Source of the DNA: UBA7703 sp963667195
Lineage (GTDB): Bacteria; Bacillota; Clostridia; Christensenellales; CAG-138
Assembly: GCA_963667195.1 (NCBI GenBank)
Contig: OY762962.1
Span: 62,001 to 126,000, forward strand
Length of the DNA stretch: 64,000 nt
Direction: 5' to 3'
Part shown: positions 20,901 through 26,615 of the stretch, in pieces
Layout of the letters: each line of letters begins with the position of its first letter
Position numbering within the stretch: position 1 is the stretch's first letter
Translations under genes and position numbers: made by a program
Notes under the pieces: generated by a model
Told to the model about the DNA's origin: nothing
The model's database searches: none
The model's input: the letters and a program-made list of their open reading frames with translations, nothing else

Positions 20901-22387
20901 GTCGTGACTTTGACGCTCAGCTCACTGAGTGTGCTCTCCGCGTCCGAAACTGTCAGAGGCACATTCTTGGTTTGATCTTCATCGATAGAGACATCCGAAA
21001 TCGCAGCCATCGTCGGTGCCGTCGTCAGAGACAGCGGCAGTAACGCGGTGTTGCCTGCGTTGTCCGAGGCGAACACGGTGTAGTTACCACCCGTGGTAAT
21101 CGTAAATGTGTTGCTGACGATGTCGGTACCGTTCGCGGCAAAGTAATCCGCGGTCTGTGTTCCGGCAGCATAGGCAAACCGTTTGAGTCCGCTCAAGCCT
21201 TGCTCCGTGGCGGTGACGTCCACGCGGGTGGAGCCGCTGCCCACCGTCAACGTCGGCGTACCGATGGTCGGCGCGAGTTTGTCGATCTTTGCCGTCGCTT
21301 CCGCGTAGGAGGAGCGGTTGCCCGCCGCGTCTTCCACAGCGACGCGAATGGTCGTGTATCCGTTTGCGGAGATGGCGTAGTTGGCCGGCAGATCTGCCCA
21401 CGCAGACGTACCCGTCTGGTAGACATAGCGTTCGGGGGCACCGCTGGTGGTTCCGAGCGCGGGCATCGTCACCGTCACGTCGGCATTGCTCCAGCCGCTG
21501 TTGCTCAGCGGCACGGAGGACGGCGCGGTGGGCACGGTCTTATCGATTTTGTTGACGGTTTCGGAGATCGCATCCGATTGCTTGCCCGCGAGGTCTTTTG
21601 CGTAAATGGAGAAGCTCGTGTTGTTGCTGAAGACGACGAACGAGTACGGAGATGTTGCTGAGACCAGCGCGCCATCGCGGTAGATTCCTTCGAGTCCCGC
21701 GTCTGCATCCGAGGCGGTAACGGTAACGGTGACGTCCTGATTCGTCCAGTCCTTGTTATAATCCACGCTGCAGCTCGGAGCGCCCGCGTCCCGAATCACA
21801 AGGCTCGTGTTGGAGAATACTACCGTGTTGTCGCCGTTTGTGTTTGTTCCCGTCAAGGTGATGAAAATGGAACGCGTACCGGAGGGAATGTGTGCACCGG
21901 AGGAAAGGGTTACTCCGCCGGAGACTGCATTGTTGGGTTTCGTGAGATGAACGGAGGAAATGGAGCTTCCAATGTCGTTGGTGCTGCAGAAGTCGATGTC
22001 TACGGTCGGAACGTCGTTTTCAGTGCCATTCGTTCCTTCCTGCGTTACTGTAGTCAACGTGGAGAAGTCAATCTCCAATCCGCCGAGATCGACAGACTGC
22101 GATATGTCGTGCCCATCCTCGTTGAGATTGATGAGGCCAACCGCCATGCCCTCGGTTGAGCCGGCTGAGGCTGTAACCGTCGTTCCGCTCACCGTTGCCC
22201 CACTCGTCGCGTACGCAAAGGTATTACTTGTGACGTTTTCCGAGCCAAAGCCACGGAAATAGAACGCACTCGCAGCAAGCGCAGAGTTCGGTATCCAGAG
22301 CGTTTGGAGCACCATAATCAGACAGATCAATATCCGAAATGCCCGCTTCCCAAATCTCTTGATTGCGCCCTTAGTCGTAAACTGCAT
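5924..22387 (-). CDS. Giant tandem cadherin/Ig-like repeat surface protein, 5,487 residues
   Basis: A huge cell-surface protein, probably an adhesin or structural fibre. The start is supported by GGAGG eight bases before the ATG. Residues 1-38 form a signal peptide (basic KRFGKRAFR, hydrophobic core, NSALA cleavage site). Then come Ig-like modules with DAGAP/DKTVP joints. More than 40 repeats of about 95 residues follow, each with VNDxPVA, a DED(T/S) turn, NDxDVD and YTPxxNxNGxDxFxYxVxD; these match the bacterial cadherin-like 'tandem-95' type and contain acidic sites suited to calcium. After further Ig-like modules and a Pro/Thr linker comes one membrane helix (about 5375-5394) and a 93-residue cytoplasmic tail. 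There is no LPXTG motif. A 1,245-bp unit is tandemly repeated inside. Ligand and function are unknown. The gene ends at a bidirectional terminator. Confidence 0.95.
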   Translation of the reverse strand: MQFTTKGAIKRFGKRAFRILICLIMVLQTLWIPNSALAASAFYFRGFGSENVTSNTFAYATSGATVSGTTVTASAGSTEGMAVGLINLNEDGHDISQSVDLGGLEIDFSTLTTVTQEGTNGTENDVPTVDIDFCSTNDIGSSISSVHLTKPNNAVSGGVTLSSGAHIPSGTRSIFITLTGTNTNGDNTVVFSNTSLVIRDAGAPSCSVDYNKDWTNQDVTVTVTASDADAGLEGIYRDGALVSATSPYSFVVFSNNTSFSIYAKDLAGKQSDAISETVNKIDKTVPTAPSSVPLSNSGWSNADVTVTMPALGTTSGAPERYVYQTGTSAWADLPANYAISANGYTTIRVAVEDAAGNRSSYAEATAKIDKLAPTIGTPTLTVGSGSTRVDVTATEQGLSGLKRFAYAAGTQTADYFAANGTDIVSNTFTITTGGNYTVFASDNAGNTALLPLSLTTAPTMAAISDVSIDEDQTKNVPLTVSDAESTLSELSVKVTTTNDALLSTVTVNKADTGISLDITPAANQSGGPVTVTVEVSDPGGLKVTRSFNVTVNAVNDPPVAQNDSGIVLDEDTTATIDVLANDTDLADGDTLSIASVGTPAHGKALIVLGKIRYTPDANYSGTDSFVYTVSDGKGGTADATVSVTVNNVNDAPVAKPDTATAREDIAATINVLSNDFDVDTAVNTSEHISLLSSTNGSHGTTAISDGMIVYTPAANFNGTDTFTYTIEDNSRLTAEATVTVVVSPESDDPIFNALSNEYTINEDAKNAEIAFEISDVETPLNSVMLQAASLNTAILEQSGITISGLGDNSAAVKLLLSPVADQYGDVDILLTLGDGFNTVERTITVHVQNVNDAPRAGADTVNYTEGAAYVDISIADLLKNDSDIEGDTIFYDGLVSPATVGTIEELNSTTLRYTPVGNYDGSDSFTYYISDGAARTLATCTLKATAVNDAPTISVEEASYRTNEDTKVVIPFRISDQESSAASLSVVAATSDDDIATTDGMTIVNNGDGTGEVQITPAADANGTVTVTLTVSDGEAQSSDSFQLVVDPVQDAPIAVNDKVYVLYSGSRTFSVLENDHDVDGDTLTVANFVEDLPGTLNFDKATQKFTYYPAIGENAINTFTYTLTDGKDTASATVTLNVSTIKHAPMITSIDSKYVGEDGSISGISFSVTDEDYGDTASITVTPANTTILPNDAEHIQVTNHGDGVYSLSLTPAANKFGTTSVTVTVTDSTSLTDSTTFNLVIMGQNDPPLAVNDEFTINEDSSLALTLLANDSDPDGDTIWLSSISSASHGYIESNGRNYTYYPYGDWNGTDTITYRVSDGRTTSQATATITVNPVNDRPVAWDDWRELPNNVAGESANISVLSNDYDVDAGDVIHTYQIVTAPRHGTAVINADGTITYTRTEASLEGNGADSFVYRIIDREAATGEYSYDDATVHIGIEFISSLYTYGRSVTCYEDADAFNFDLSISNPNNVPYTLTVNTPTTLGTFEVLDNNTVRFTPAPDQYGYANITYTVEQNNGGTEKSTGTIWLRVYPVNDPPVIDSAPAKVTMDEDTAGGSTFDVTFHDPDCANNDLYFYVYTQNATTTGPIPFQTGYSVSRNGGTATVTVTTAANVNGTGEIVVGVSDGISYDEKVIDLTVTPVDDPPVVNSVERTIYEDSKVTFASPGSDSEADGDTTKESILTEDAPQHGTATINSNHTILYVPDANFFGTDIFYVTITDQTTAALSSRAKVTINVTPVNDQPEIFDLDYYQSTLEDTEKDVTLTVIDVDNDLSGAESYTITSSDQSLVKDENISIVNVSGNQMKIHLIPEANANGTLVVSIVASDGSLTAEGAFELKVIPVNDIPIANNDTGNMDEAVSTGAESTPPKSTTTLNLLANDSDIEDGKPKIVSITNVVNGTVTNLGNGSVTVSADGDSTADVTFTYTVMDRAGATASATVTVTINPMNDPPRAKDDYLTIDEDAQPSISVLSNDSDPEGDTLSILAVSVPKHGTATINGTKVDYVPTKDYYGTDYFTYTVSDGNGGTATATVHITLKPVNDAPTIEQITSGEGGWSMEEDTTASFDFAVADAETAVSGLIIKITSLDPAIIKTEQISLSTSESGNKTITVTPEANAHGEARIKFVVSDGLLSTNETYFIMVISMNDAPVVTAEKQQTKEDTALSASATATDADGDSVTFAKSTDPAHGTVVVSADGTYVYTPSKDFNGEDSFVILADDGNTVNHVGYATVYITVTPDGDPPIAGDDSITIDEDTPSVIPVLDNDSDPDASYGDKISIYRISTPAHGTAVVDDGGILYTPAADYNGTDSFTYTITDLDGKMDTASVSITINPVNDTPRGGNDTATVLEDHSVTIDAAANDDVDETTNPTLEDVTITQVDDPAHGTAVIDAGLKTITYTPDANWFSPTNEPEVFYYTATDSSGKSAQFSITVTVTSVNDLPVITPDKLADVVTDEDTATGAITFTVSDIETAAGSLSVSVTHNNSTLLPTVTVTPDASGVCSFTVTPKANKVGTATFTVTVTDADGGTDSDTFKLTVNAVNDLPTATDDAFTVAENSSRVFNVLANDDVDILPNNGGDTLTLLSIATPQYGTATIENNQLKYVPDSTRPTTANYTDVFTYTMKDASNHESTATVTVTITPVNDPPTMTAIADVTGILEDAPDGTGAISFSVTDEEDDDDTLQITIESSNTTLFPLGNITVVNPTDDATGALRTVKAIPAANQFGTGNIKLTVRDAQGLTYSRTFSVTVESVNDIPTNGNESFEVTEDVEKQLDVLTGIDVDYASNPADFTVKSIATAPTHGTAYVAADGKSIYYKTAQDSNLPDSFEYTIHDAYGDADYTFTASITVIPVNDAPVITYTGAASYETYQGIPKNGIPFTVTDVDNVTDASGTAPVEVTLSTKSSNTLLLRNGIKINTLTGNDRSIDLQPYLKWNGTTTVTITAKDPGGLTATASFQLIVNNVNDSPVAVNDSGIIVQEDKTTAVYVLVNDLDDDLLTNPDTEFIKIKSVVDNDPNATIVPASDGLSVLVTPNANYNGPVSFTYTIEDALHAESNSATVSLTVSQVNDAPVAGNDTKTTVEDTAVVIPVLENDSDVDMDKSLNAHWELESIGVVITGTTLVKAAHGSISTDGTTITYTPNKDYNGSDTFQYYCSDGDTQTVASVTVTITQVNDAPVANPDTARIDEDSTTGYIDVMANDTDVDTGATLNQNDQYLTSLFSVSAAWIDDLSIGTVDLTGNKIKFTPATNWNGTAVVHYTLQDGYGASCDSTLTVTVDPVNDLPVFSTAPQNITISEDGANGTTDIVVGDVETAASSLAVTVTNSSKPSLIATTDVTVTKGTNGNRTITVNPKDNQNGEATITLQVDDLTLGKTTITFVVTVTAVNDDPVADDKTLNIAEDANTQTITKASVAHDVDIATNLDVLTLSITTAASHGTAAIDGSGNITYKPLANFNGTDTFVYTATDKEGATDTGTVTVNVSQVNDAPVTGNDTKTTAEDTAVVIPVLENDSDVDMDKSLNAHWELESIGVVITGTTLVKAAHGSITTDGTTITYTPNKDYNGSDTFQYYCSDGDTQTVASVTVTITQVNDAPVANPDTARIDEDSTTGYIDVMANDTDVDTGATLNQNDQYLTSLFSVSAAWIDDLSIGTVDLTGNKIKFTPATNWNGTAVVHYTLLDGYGASCDSTLTVTVDPVNDLPVFSTPPQNITVAEDGANGTTDIVVGDVETAASSLAVTVTNSSKPSLIATTDVTVTKGTNGNRTITVNPKDNQNGEATITLQVDDLTLGKTTITFVVTVTAVNDNPVADDKTLNIAEDANTQTITKASVAHDVDIATNLDVLTLTITGAASHGTAAIDGSGNITYKPIANFNGTDTFVYTATDKEGATDTGTVTVNVSQVNDAPVTGNDTKTTAEDTAVVIPVLENDSDVDMDKSLNAHWELESIGVVITGTTLTKPAHGSISTDGTTITYTPNKDYNGSDTFQYYCSDGDTQTVASVTVTITQVDDSPVANPDTARIDEDSATDYIDVMANDTDVDLDSALNQDLLLLRSKFYISAAWLTDTSIGTIDLKDYTIKFTPKANWFGTANILYNLQDGYGASCVTGLTVTVDPVNDLPVFSTPPQNITVAEDGANGTTDIVVGDVETAASSLAVTVLESSNPSLIATTDVTVTKGTNGNRTITVNPKDNQNGEATITLQVDDLTLGKTTITFVVTVTAVNDDPVADDKTLNIAEDANTQTITKASVAHDVDITTNADVLTLTITTAASHGTAAIDADGNITYKPLANFNGTDTFVYTATDKEGATDTGTVTVNVSPVNDAPVTGDDAKTTAEDTAVVISVLDNDSDVDMDKSLNAHWELESIGVVITGTTLAKAAHGSISTDGTTITYTPNKDYNGTDTFEYYCSDGEEQVKASVTVTITQVNDDPIAVSDSGSTDEDVPVSVNVLENDTDVDTSSSLNENELHQLSDLSITSCAIFGTAHGTIVKNGASIDYDPEPDFYGTQTIHYVLSDGHGGTSAGTLIIEVGSQNDAPVAVNDETSADEDHIASINVLDNDTDVDTGDTKTFVGFTEPISGLPGTFTTNAKGDITFTPNANYNGSFSIRYQMKDTAGLTSIAKLTVTINQVNDTPTANAANVTTDEDHAKGTDVSGLIGDVDILTNADELTVTVESEGEPQHGTVAVSGTTITYTPDANYNGSDEIVYTVTDKAGAHASAKLSITVNPVNDAPIAVDDTKTTKEDTAVTIAVRSNDSDIDTDALLNKTPAAAPVIESVTNGTHGKATTDGETITYTPDKDFNGTDEISYVLSDGSSTDEAKVKLTITQVNDQIQAVDDTAQTNDEDLVTIDVLKNDTDIDTDTALNKDALHLVSEFTLTAVGTPEHGTAKIASGKIEYTPEDRFAGTDRFTYTVSDGHGSSQTAWISVNVLSVNDPPVIIAVSKPQTGDRAGTGSKVTVEWTGFDIDGDTLTYKLDYFDGTSWHPIADNLSGTSYIFSIPDSLVSTNGLKFRVNVRDSEYTSDYGYSGIMSVDKDAPTGSVVTMRTADGRAYTAGAWTNQTVTVVAASAVDASKVTYYYAMDDGTSAAATSMDVVAGVHTVNILATDEYGNTTNLGGYLARVDKQQPAEPDISESISGGAVVLSFTFHTDPGGSGNNKITLPDGTVASVGDQPTFTVTKNGTYNFSLTDIAGNRRTFTYTVGKVDTSSPVIALNSGAYSVGTKTQDAISATLTFTDAQSEITARGYQISTSSTASGTYRTYSSALTLSDPGTYYIHAMAKNAFGLTTYQTFGPFIIEAAAVPQASPTPVPTSGDVVVTKEDVEEIPGDAVSIRLPGGEWSDTLTLENVEPGTYLVEVKDKDGNIRTVEVRVTKRDIVARSVRSAKDNVTPAAVATIAGAAALMIFLLLAIGHNVTITVTDMLGGAEKNVRTLRRLRGRKKEFIIKLDNQQVKGGKYAVVKLAKALSKEMRGNTVVVNLRGVEVLREMIPEDNKEAFIRTISID
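9150..13212 (-). repeat. Tandem array with 1,245-bp period inside the giant gene
   Basis: One unit encodes 415 residues, i.e. four cadherin-like domains (D1-D4). The marker sequence CGATGCTCTC in D1 occurs at 9331, 10576, 11821 and 13066, exactly 1,245 bp apart. A second marker in D3 occurs at 10041, 11286 and 12531, again exactly 1,245 bp apart. The array therefore holds three complete units plus a fourth D1. Apart from one diverged D2, the copies differ mainly by scattered point changes and no net indel. Confidence 0.93.
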
Positions 22388-23359
22388 AGTCGCGTCCTCC
22401 GATGTTCTCCAAGTAGTCTCGTGACCGATGATTCAAGCGAGTGAATACGTTTATGATTTGTGACATCGTAACTTTTGGTTCAGGATTCGTTTCGTTCGCA
22501 AAGTCTGGCGGCTCCGTTGATGTAACACTCTATAGAGACGAAAACACAATACTCGATGATGTTTCTCGAATATTGAGTCGATATTTCATGGCCTTGCAAG
22601 CTCGAATGACGGCAAATAGCCAAAGATTTTGCAAGTGTTACATATTAGTTGCGTTAAGTATTTATTGGTTTGATTATAAATCTTTTCATTTATATAGGAA
22701 AGTAGTAATTTCAAGATTTGTAAGTGTTCACAAATGGATCATAAATAATTTCATATACATTTTGATGATTTATTGTTGATTATCGTATATTCTTGCCGAA
22801 TGATCCACTTTTTACACTGTCGTCCGCTGTGGTTTGTTACATGCTTCCGATCATCATCACGTACGATCCTGTTGTAACACGAGAATTTGTGATTTTGCAA
22901 CATTTACATTATTCTTGAACAAATTGAACGCTATGTTCATTTGTATGGGATTATTTCACGTTTACACAGCTCATAAACGTTTCAAATATGCACATTTCTC
23001 ATTCATCATCGCTATGATTTGTTCCGCGCCTCAATACGCAGGATGTATTGACTAGAAACCGCCTGCTATTCCCACTCAACCCGGTACTCTTCAGCATGTT
23101 ATTCACGCATTTTAGCAATATTTTGAGTTAATTTACTTTTTATTTCAGTATTTTAGTTTTTTACATGATTCGCGCTGCCGGTTGATCTCATCTCCATGTT
23201 TCCAAGAATGCAGTTTTACGTTATGATGGAAGAAATAGTCCGCCATCTGCCGGATGAAGCCCATCCTCACGACAGGCACCGCACGTTGTCCGTTTCAAAA
23301 CAGGAGGTACCTCCAACAGATCATCAGAAGAAACCCGCAAGGAGGATTTTGATCGTCAG
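22388..23359. other. AT-rich intergenic region between giant gene and diguanylate cyclase gene
   Basis: About 970 bp without a convincing gene, far richer in A and T than the rest of the window. It must hold the promoters for both divergent genes, but I could not assign clear -35/-10 pairs. Small open frames at 22441-22779 and 22834-23055 have no ribosome-binding site or recognisable composition. I searched by eye for a c-di-GMP riboswitch core on both strands and found none. Confidence 0.6.
23303..23314. repeat. 12-bp perfect palindrome upstream of the GGDEF gene
   Basis: GGAGGTACCTCC is fully self-complementary. It lies 45 bp before the GGDEF start and contains a Shine-Dalgarno-like half, so in RNA it could form a short hairpin or mask a ribosome site. 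Function unknown. Confidence 0.4.
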
Positions 23360-24895
23360 ATGTCTTTGTTATATGTATTTGTGGTTGGCTGTTCGCTGGC
23401 TCTTCTGTTCACGGTCATGTTCTACGCGCTGCGAAATCTGGATATTCCTGGTTCGAAGGCATATGTGCTCCAGATCGTGTTCGTCACGATTTGGGCAATC
23501 GGCTCTTTGCTCGAAATGTACTCCAATACCGAGCAGCAGATGCTCTTTTGGAGGAATTTTGAACAGATCGGCGTGTTTCTGCTTCCCGTTGCTTGTGTCT
23601 ACTTCGCGATTGATTATGCAGGCTACGACCGGCTCAAGCGCTTCCTGCCCTATCTTCTGATCCTGCCGATCATTGCAATACTGCTGATCTTCACCGATTC
23701 TTATACGCATTGGATGCGAACCGGATACTCGGTTACCTACAGCAGCCTGTTTGGCAATGCGCTGTCTGTTCATCAAACAACGCTGGGCGTGATACTCGTC
23801 GCCTATAACTACATACTCGTGTTCATGGCGCTCATCACGCTTTTCGTCTTCTCCCGCCAGGTATCCCGGAGTCAGCGCGGGCAAATCCTGCTCGTGCTGT
23901 TCGCAACGGCGCTTGTTTTCATCCTCGCGTTCTTCAAGACCGCCTTTTTGGAAGGAACGCGGATCAATCTGCCGATCGTGACGATCTATCTGCCCGGCGC
24001 ACTCGTTCTCTTCTACAACCTATACAAGAACAAGTTTTTCCAGCTCTCGCCGATTGCGCGGGAGAAGGTGTTCGATGTGATCGACGTCGGCGTCGTGGTC
24101 GCGCACAACAAGGGAATCGTGACCGACCTGAACCCATATGCAAAGCAGATACTGAGCGATAGAATGCAGCTGCCGCAGGCCGCGCCCGGTATGCCCATCT
24201 GCGAGCTTTTTCGCGCGTATCCGGATTGGGTACAGCTGCTGCAATCCTGCGAGGGCGGCAATCTGGAGCTCGCGATTCAGTGCACGGACACGTGCTTTGT
24301 CGAGGTTCGCGTGTTCCCGCTGCACCACAACAGCGGGCGGCACATCGGAACCGTAACGCTGCTTCGCGATGTGACCAAGCTGCGCAATCAGGAATCCGCA
24401 CTACGCGCGCGGGCGGAAACGGACTTCCTCACCTCGCTGCTGAATCGGGATAGCTTCATGAAGGAATTTACGGGTTTGATGCGAGGCTCCGCAGGCGAGC
24501 GTCCTGTCAGCGTCTTGATGATGGACCTCGATAAGTTTAAACTCATCAACGATACATACGGGCACGACGCAGGCGACAAAGCGTTGAAATCCGTAGCGGA
24601 TGTGCTGAAAGCGGCCTTGCGGCAGGATGATGCCATCGCCCGCATCGGCGGAGACGAGTTCGCGGCAATTCTTCCCGGCGTTGACCGCAAGGGTGCGGTG
24701 GAGATCGCAGCCCGCATCATCCAGTCGGCGGAGGAGTACTCCGTGCAGATCGACCCGCAAACGAGCATACCGCTCAAGCTCAGCATCGGAATATGTGACA
24801 ACTCCTTGCCTATGCCCGCACAGGAGATGCTCAAGCAAGCGGACAAGGCGATGTATATTGCCAAAAGCAAGCCGGAGAAGTATCATTCGTGTTGA
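23360..24895 (+). CDS. Membrane diguanylate cyclase: 7TM sensor, PAS, GGDEF
   Basis: Makes cyclic di-GMP from two GTP. The N-terminal ~220 residues show seven hydrophobic segments, like the histidine-kinase N-terminal 7TM sensor family. A PAS-like domain (about 230-340, VFDVIDVGVVVAHNKGIVTDLN) follows, then a GGDEF domain (about 350-505). The catalytic motif GGDEF is intact, and RQDD five residues before it is a complete product-inhibition I-site (RxxD). No EAL domain is present. GGAGG at 23341-23345 lies 14 bases before the ATG, rather far, so the start carries some doubt. It is divergent from the giant surface-protein gene, which makes c-di-GMP-linked adhesion an attractive but unproven idea. 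Confidence 0.92.
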   Translation: MSLLYVFVVGCSLALLFTVMFYALRNLDIPGSKAYVLQIVFVTIWAIGSLLEMYSNTEQQMLFWRNFEQIGVFLLPVACVYFAIDYAGYDRLKRFLPYLLILPIIAILLIFTDSYTHWMRTGYSVTYSSLFGNALSVHQTTLGVILVAYNYILVFMALITLFVFSRQVSRSQRGQILLVLFATALVFILAFFKTAFLEGTRINLPIVTIYLPGALVLFYNLYKNKFFQLSPIAREKVFDVIDVGVVVAHNKGIVTDLNPYAKQILSDRMQLPQAAPGMPICELFRAYPDWVQLLQSCEGGNLELAIQCTDTCFVEVRVFPLHHNSGRHIGTVTLLRDVTKLRNQESALRARAETDFLTSLLNRDSFMKEFTGLMRGSAGERPVSVLMMDLDKFKLINDTYGHDAGDKALKSVADVLKAALRQDDAIARIGGDEFAAILPGVDRKGAVEIAARIIQSAEEYSVQIDPQTSIPLKLSIGICDNSLPMPAQEMLKQADKAMYIAKSKPEKYHSC

Positions 24896-25062
24896 AATAT
24901 ATTTGTTCATAATTTGGAAATTCGCTAGTAAAGCTCCTGCAACGCTTACCATACATGGTATTGTGTGGTTTAGAGGCAATGCGATGAACCGCGCGAACGA
25001 TTTCGAGTCTTAAGTTTTTCAATCGACAAGTTGTATCAATCACAAAAAGAAAGGACGCTCCT

Positions 25063-26040
25063 ATGATTCAGAATCAATGGTATGCCGTGCTCAGCTCCAA
25101 ACAGGTCAAAAAGAATAAGATGATCGGGGTCACGCGCCTATCGGAAAAGCTCGTCTTCTGGCGGGACGACGCAGGCGAGGTGCATTGCATCTATGACAAG
25201 TGCTGCCATAGAGGCGCGTCCCTCTGCGCCGGAAAGCTCGTTGGCAATCACGTTGAGTGCCCGTTCCATGGCTTTCAATACAATGCCAGCGGCAAGGTAA
25301 CCCTCATTCCCGCCAACGGGAAAAACGCGAAGGTTCCGGAAAACTACCGTGTCAACGCCTATCGAGCCAGAGATGCCTACGGTCTCATCTGGGTGTGGTA
25401 TGGCGACTACAACGCGGAATTGCCGGAAATTCCGTTCTTTGAGGAACTCACCGACGGCTTCAGCTACGGTGAAATCTCCGAAAATTGGAGTGTTCACTAC
25501 ACGCGCGCAATCGAAAACCAGCTGGACGTCGTGCATCTTCCCTTCGTGCACAAGACGACCATCGGCCGCGGCAACAAGACGCTCGTCAACGGGCCCGTCG
25601 CCAAGTGGAACGGAAACCGCATGACCTTCTACGTCAAAAACGAGCCGGATCAGGGGCAAAAGCCGGAGAAGCCGAACGAGGTTGAGAATTACGAAAAGCT
25701 GTTCCACCTCCAGTTGCAGATGCCGAATATCTGGCAAAACATCATCTCGGACAAACTCCGCATCTTCGCCGCGTTTGCGCCGGTTGACGAGGAAAACACA
25801 CACATCTACCTGCGCTTTTACCAGAAGTTCATGCGCGTTCCGGTGCTGGCGCAGCTCGTCAGCGGGCTCGGCGCAGCAACGAACCGCGTGATTCTACATC
25901 AGGATCGCCGCGTCGTGCTGACGCAGCTGCCGAAGAAGAGCGAATTCAAGATGAAAGAAAACCTTGTGCAGGGCGATCTGCCGATCCTCGAGTTCCGCAA
26001 ACGCCGGGATCAATTGAAAGAGAAAGAGTCCCAGAACTGA
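25063..26040 (+). CDS. Rieske non-heme iron oxygenase, alpha-subunit type
   Basis: The N-terminal Rieske [2Fe-2S] domain has C47-x-H49 and C66-P-F-H69 as cluster ligands. The catalytic domain has D155-V-V-H158-(4)-H163, the bridging Asp and two His of the mononuclear iron site. The Asp in HQDRRVV near residue 280 probably completes the facial triad. The layout resembles pheophorbide a oxygenase/VanA-type enzymes, which hydroxylate or demethylate aromatic or cyclic compounds with O2. The substrate cannot be read from sequence, and no dedicated ferredoxin or reductase gene is adjacent. An O2-using enzyme is unexpected beside the anaerobic enzymes in this window. A GNAT gene follows after 22 bp, probably co-transcribed. 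Confidence 0.88.
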   Translation: MIQNQWYAVLSSKQVKKNKMIGVTRLSEKLVFWRDDAGEVHCIYDKCCHRGASLCAGKLVGNHVECPFHGFQYNASGKVTLIPANGKNAKVPENYRVNAYRARDAYGLIWVWYGDYNAELPEIPFFEELTDGFSYGEISENWSVHYTRAIENQLDVVHLPFVHKTTIGRGNKTLVNGPVAKWNGNRMTFYVKNEPDQGQKPEKPNEVENYEKLFHLQLQMPNIWQNIISDKLRIFAAFAPVDEENTHIYLRFYQKFMRVPVLAQLVSGLGAATNRVILHQDRRVVLTQLPKKSEFKMKENLVQGDLPILEFRKRRDQLKEKESQN

Positions 26041-26062
26041 CCGGAACCGAACAGGACGATAT

Positions 26063-26515
26063 ATGACGATCTCACCCGCAAATAAAGAGGACCTGCCCGC
26101 GATTCTGAATCTGCAATACCGCGCTTACCAGAGTGAGGCGGTTCTGCTGCAAAATTTCTCGATTCCGCCGCTGAAGCAAACCCTCGCGGACTTAGCGGCG
26201 GAGTTTGAGCGCGGCGTCGTCCTCAAAGCGGAGGAAGACGGCAGAATCGTCGGCTCCGTCCGCGCGTATTACGAAGGCGACACAGCCCGCATCGGAAAGC
26301 TGATCGTCGATCCCGCGTTTCAAGGGCGCGGCATCGGAACCGCTCTGCTCTCGGCTGTGGAGCTAGCATGCTCTGCCCAGCGCTACGAGCTCTTCACCAG
26401 CAGCAAGAGCGAGAAGAACATTCGGCTCTATGAACGCGCGGGATATGTTCGTTTTGCGGAAAAGGAAGCAGGCGCAGGCATTACCTTCGTCTATCTTCAG
26501 AAGCCCTCGGCCTAA
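26063..26515 (+). CDS. GNAT-family N-acetyltransferase
   Basis: An acetyl-CoA-dependent acyltransferase of 150 residues, the usual single-domain length. The acetyl-CoA-binding motif A is seen as LIVDPAFQGRGIGTALL (Q/R-x-x-G-x-G/A), followed by a typical C-terminal ERAGYVRF segment. AGGA at 26053-26056 lies six bases before the ATG. It follows the Rieske oxygenase gene by 22 bp, so they may share a transcript. The acceptor (small amine, protein or antibiotic) is not predictable. Confidence 0.85.
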   Translation: MTISPANKEDLPAILNLQYRAYQSEAVLLQNFSIPPLKQTLADLAAEFERGVVLKAEEDGRIVGSVRAYYEGDTARIGKLIVDPAFQGRGIGTALLSAVELACSAQRYELFTSSKSEKNIRLYERAGYVRFAEKEAGAGITFVYLQKPSA

Positions 26516-26615
26516 CCAATCACACACGTTATATGTGCATCAAGATGCCATACGGCATGGTAATTTCCTTGCCGATATGGTATCTTTTTATCATGAGCAA
26601 TTTGAGGAGAAACGC

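Noticed and set aside
22441..23055. Two small plus-strand frames (22441-22779, 22834-23055) in the AT-rich spacer
   Set aside because: No Shine-Dalgarno site, Cys/His/Phe-rich random-looking composition and no similarity I recognise. Kept as noncoding.
23066..23095. Minus-strand codons reading AEEYRVEWE-stop, like the end of GMP synthase or a recombinase
   Set aside because: Only nine residues with no continuing homology; too short to support a remnant.
22388..23359. c-di-GMP riboswitch controlling the giant gene or the GGDEF gene
   Set aside because: Considered because of the neighbouring diguanylate cyclase, but the conserved GGCAAACC and GACGCAAAGCC cores were not found on either strand by eye.
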